From Monomorium pharaonis (taxonomy: Eukaryota; Arthropoda; Insecta; Hymenoptera; Formicidae), in NCBI RefSeq assembly GCF_013373865.1, contig NC_050473.1, positions 2,790,001 to 2,854,000 on the forward strand: a stretch of DNA of 64,000 nucleotides, read 5' to 3'. The first letter of the stretch is position 1; each line of letters begins with the position of its first letter. This document shows, piece after piece, positions 60,065 to 64,000 of this stretch. The translations under genes and the position numbers were made by a program. The notes under the pieces are model-generated. The model did no database searches. It saw only the letters and a list, made by a program, of their open reading frames with translations, and had not been told where the DNA came from.

Positions 60065-60532
60065 ATATATTAAACCTATAAATACTTTTATAAAGTACAG
60101 AAAATATTGCTCGCAATTCTACTCATGATTGAAATTATATACGTTAAATATAATTTTAACAATTCAAGTTTTGCCTGTTTTATATATTTAAAAATATTTT
60201 TTAATCTTATAAAATTAAGAAATTATAAAAGAAAACTATGGTTTACGTACATATCATTTTTACATATTATTCTATAAATCTTAAAATATATTCTATAAGT
60301 CTTAAAAATTACGTAGAAGTTTCAATAAAAAACTTTTTTAAATATATTTATTACGTTTTGTAACCTTACCTTTTTAGAATATGTTTTACGTAATAGGCCA
60401 AAAATAAAAAGAAATAAAAATTAAAATTTTTATTGCTTCAATTGCAGTTTATGTTCTTTACGTTATATCCTTAAATCGCAATTCTTGCCACATTTGTGAT
60501 TACATAAATCTATCGGCTTTAATATGCCCTTC
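60065..60532. other. Spacer after the relic
   Basis: Its first 200 bases are a diverged copy of the spacer at 58225-58400. The rest has no recognised content. It ends where the duplicated unit begins at 60533. Confidence 0.6.
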
Positions 60533-63500
60533 GATTTGTATGCGTTGGTTGAAAACGTCAGTATGAATCCTGCAAATTCTTGCAAATACTAAAATGTTTT
60601 TTAATTAATTTCACTATATTCTTACTTGTTTTTTATTGCTTCTAATTAAACGTCCAAAATTTAAGTTCTGCTTGAAATTATTACCTTTTTATTTAATTAT
60701 TTTGAAAAAATTATATATTTTTCTCTTTTGTCGGCAATATTCGTGATCCTTAGAATTATATTCAAAAAATATTCTATCAATAAACTTTTAAGCAACACGC
60801 CAAGTTAATCTGATCTACTGATAGACGGATTTCCAAATTCTTATTTCTCTTGCAATATCAGGAAAAACGGATATTCCAGACAAATCTCTTAATTTTGTCG
60901 TTACAATCATCGTTCTAAGATGTTTTGCACTCCTTCTTTATCTAGCAAGATACGCCTCATCAATGATCGTCCTAACTCACAATGTCCCACAATCTACCAC
61001 ACTATCCAATCGCATCTTCTAAGGAAGAGCTGCAAACGTGTTTCGGTAGAGTAACTCGTCAGTCTTGGTTATTAGGTTTGATAAGGTCGTGGGGCTGTAG
61101 CTCCGAAGATTAGCATGCTGTACATCCGGAGCCGGTCGTCGCGACATTGAATTCTCCTGGAGACTTCGGATTATTGAAAACTATTGCAGAGTGATTCGTC
61201 AAGAGTGCCTTAAAAGAAGGTTTCGGGAATAAACAAGAATAAATAACATGTTTAAAGAATTTTAGCGATTAATAAGAAGATAGTGTAGTATTCCAATAAA
61301 AACACGAGAGATAAAAGACATCGTCGAAAACATAAGTGAAGTAATATAGTGAAGGCAAGCAGTTATACGCGTGAATTACGGCAAATCTCACTTAAATTCT
61401 AAAGTTCATGCAATGAAAAAGTGATTAAATATGTGAGCTATATGCTACAATAGACTGCACTAGTTCAACGACTGTTGAGTACATAAGATAAATCCGTGAT
61501 AGAATGCACGAAATACTCTAATTGAGATATAATTTACTTCATGTAACAATTTTTCTTTTAGACATAATTATCTGAGAAAAGTGATTGGCGCGATTAAAAC
61601 GCAAAACCTGTTCTCCGGTACACTCCGGTACAATACGCTGGAATTTCGGTACATTAAAATAATTTGTTTATCACAAGATAAAGCGGATATCTGTTTGATG
61701 AAGTCGAATAAGTTTTTCAATAACGATATCAAATTTATAAGAGAGATGCGCTATTAAAACTCTTATTCTTTTTATCTGTTCACACATATTGCATGTATCT
61801 GTTATTTTATATACTGATTTAAATAGTAATGTGATTTTATATATGTTATTAACATATAAATCTTTAATTTAAATTTTATTTATTAATACAACAATTTAAA
61901 AATAAAAAATTAAAATAACGACTTAATAACAATTTAAATGAAAAATTTAATTATTAATTATATTATTAGAAGCCTCAACATGGATCTATGTAATAATTTT
62001 TCTTTTTTTCGTATAAAATATTTTCCTCCCTTCGAGGCTGTTTATCAAAATAATTAAACACAAATTATTCAAATCTTTTAATAGGCTGAATACTATTAGA
62101 TAGATTAATCTTTTAAATTAATCTAAAATACTATAATTGTCGTTAAAAGAGAAATATTCATTTTAATGGGACGCTAAATGAAGTGCGATAAGAGCGAAGT
62201 TATTATCTTTGCTGACCTCCTCGTGACGTATCAGCATTGGAGGTATCTAATTTTTCAAACAACAAGGTTATCGAACGGAACTTATGTACAGTACTTAATA
62301 CTAAATCCATTTAGTACACTTAACAGATTTTAATAGAACTTAAACTGTTTTATTGAGAAAATAATTTTGCATTAATAAAAAATATTGCAGTACAAGGAAA
62401 GAATTGTTGGTATGAACAGCTTACGACAGCTGTAATTGATTTAAAAAATTACATATGCAAGCTGATAAGTAAAGTGCCGACAGTACAGAAATTTGCCAAT
62501 ATGATATATCGATAAAGATTTAATACATAATAAATTAATATAAAAAATTCCTTTCACAGGATGAAACATTCATGGAATTAACGATACCATTATTTTGTTT
62601 AACAAGTTATTTCAAAATTGTGTTAAACATCTACTAGCAGAAGTTAAGTGATTTTATTTAAATTTATAAATATGTGTTTTCTCGGCATGCCACAGAAGAC
62701 TTCTCGAGATGGTTAAGATTTCCATTTTGATTGCGTTGCTGCTGCAACTAGGCACGACGGTAGAAGGAGTCCAGTGTCCTGATTTCTACTCACTTATAAA
62801 TAGACCTGGGACAAATGAAGTAATAGGACAGATTCAAATTAGATTCTCGCCAAACACTAATCAACAGCACACTTTGAAAGTGGGTTTTAACACGAATTCT
62901 TTGTTGCATAAAGTAAGCATTCTTTTGTATTACTATTAAATGTAGAAGAAGTTTACACATATAAGTGTGTGATTATCAATACATTATACAAACTAATATC
63001 TAGTATGTTAATCACAGATGATGAACAGATGTCTCTTTTAAACAAATTCTAAAATATAATTTAATTAATTATAAAATCTTGTATCGTTTTTGCAAATAGT
63101 GCCTTAAAAAGATAAACCCTTTTTTGCCTTAAGAGAAGGGCGAAAAGTAAATTTGAAAGTAATCATTAATATTTTACTAGACTTGTCCTTTAAAAAGAAC
63201 AGATTGTTTTTTTTATATTTTGCACTATATAAAATATATTTTTTTAATATATTAAATGTCTACAAGAAAATTGAACAAATACATAGTTGTCTCACGAGTT
63301 TAGTTAGCGGAAGTGAATAAGAGTAAGTAAGTCAGGAAATAATTTATAGGTGTTGTTTAAAATTTCTACTCGATTTGTCATTTAGTAGCATTCTTTATTT
63401 ATATAACAAATAAGTGTCTTTACGTTTTAGAAACCAATCGCTCGAATAGAAGTAGCAGAATCGGAACAGGCACTTTTTCAGGCTGCTAAAGAAGGCAAGC

Positions 63501-64000
63501 CTTTGGTGTATCACATTTTTTTTCCTGTGGACCGACCGATTCCAAAACTGACCGAAATATGGTTTAATAATGTACAACTTTGCAATCAAGGTTCGAGATT
63601 TACTTAAAGGACTACATTTATGTAAATGCCATATACTTTTGGAAAAACAAAAGTTAAAGTTACAGTCATCCTATCTTTCGAGTTACCTCAAGTTCATGTT
63701 TTATATCTAATTTTACAGAATTTTTATACTAGGACAGCAGCAAAAATAATAAAATAATAACGTTCACTAAAACATTTGAATTTTCTTCTTTATTGGATAT
63801 ACTCATCATTTTCTTTATTTAAGTAAAAAAGAGACTTTTATGATCTCTGTGTTCTTGGGGGATTATTGTTTTTCTCAGAAGAGAATGTTCTTTTTTTTTA
63901 CTTTTAAACAAAATAAACAATTAAAGCTGTAATGTTACATTTTATTTAAGGAACATTAAATTTTCAAACTACTAAAGAGATAGAAAAAATTGTGTACTCA
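60533..64000. repeat. Segmental duplicate of 52877-56400 (repeat unit 3)
   Basis: About 3.47 kb matching unit 2 with few substitutions and small indels, through intergenic DNA, exons and introns alike. The left edge is sharp (GATTTGTATGCG). The right edge is beyond the window. The offset changes from 7656 to 7610, so about 46 bases net are lost, mainly the deletion near 61250. Confidence 0.95.
62709..64000 (+). CDS. GD-type serine protease 3, 5' part (cut by window end)
   Basis: Exon 1 62709-62912, exon 2 63431-63590, and the start of exon 3 63951-64000. All align with protease 2 with the same splice sites, including the odd GTTCGA donor. The visible product is the signal peptide (MVKISILIALLLQLGTTVEG) and the GD domain up to the first residues of the linker. 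Substitutions in the visible part (for example Ala to Val after the signal peptide, Ser to Phe in exon 1, Gln-Thr to Glu-Ser in exon 2) keep the frame open. The protease domain, and hence whether the gene is functional, lies outside the window. Confidence 0.88.

Noticed and set aside
1..64000. tRNA, rRNA, CRISPR arrays, bacterial operons or phage
   Set aside because: The sequence is clearly insect nuclear DNA with spliced genes; no cloverleaf, rRNA core or spaced direct-repeat array was seen.

Overview
This window is nuclear DNA of an insect. It has short GT-AG introns, AT-rich spacers, CpG-rich promoter-like islands, a caudal homeobox gene, and a tandem family of gastrulation-defective (GD) type serine proteases. 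The style (islands of CpG in AT-rich DNA, long dinucleotide tracts, several GD-domain proteases) suggests a hymenopteran, probably an ant. That assignment is an inference. Every recognisable gene is on the + strand.

Layout. (1) 1-2438: upstream DNA with one pre-miRNA-like hairpin at about 897-985 and a CpG-rich promoter/leader from about 1.2 kb. (2) 2439-13443: a complete class II phosphatidylinositol 3-kinase (Pi3K68D/PIK3C2 type) in 24 coding exons. My splice model closes exactly at 1772 aa and gives the order Ras-binding, C2, PIK helical, kinase, PX, C2. It carries a possible internal promoter with a short PX-C2 isoform (9775) and an antisense nested ORF (10872-11309). (3) 14376-24984: a gene-poor spacer with a 10-bp minisatellite, a 42-T tract, an LTR-like promoter/poly(A) block and a perfect TTTATG dyad. 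(4) 24985-38123: caudal (637 aa in three coding exons, with a 9.9 kb first coding intron). (5) 38124-48235: mostly non-coding, with a CRE-bearing CpG-rich island and a doubtful two-exon ORF at 41.75-42.41 kb. (6) 48236-64000: a GD-protease tandem array. It holds two intact genes (553 and 481 aa), one broken relic, and a third intact-looking gene cut by the window end. Each copy lies in a repeat unit that includes upstream DNA.

What ties it together. PI3K-C2 makes PI3P/PI(3,4)P2 on endosomal membranes. Caudal is an anterior-posterior/posterior patterning factor. In Drosophila, GD is the first characterised protease of the dorsal-ventral Toll cascade. There is no operon logic; the genes are simply neighbours. 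The most notable structure is the GD array. It shows units duplicated on at least two occasions, gene-conversion-like mosaicism (5' halves diverged, 3' halves nearly identical including the intron), a decaying copy split by an insertion, and one member whose linker has expanded by repeats of an NPFLKP-like module and poly-Asn.
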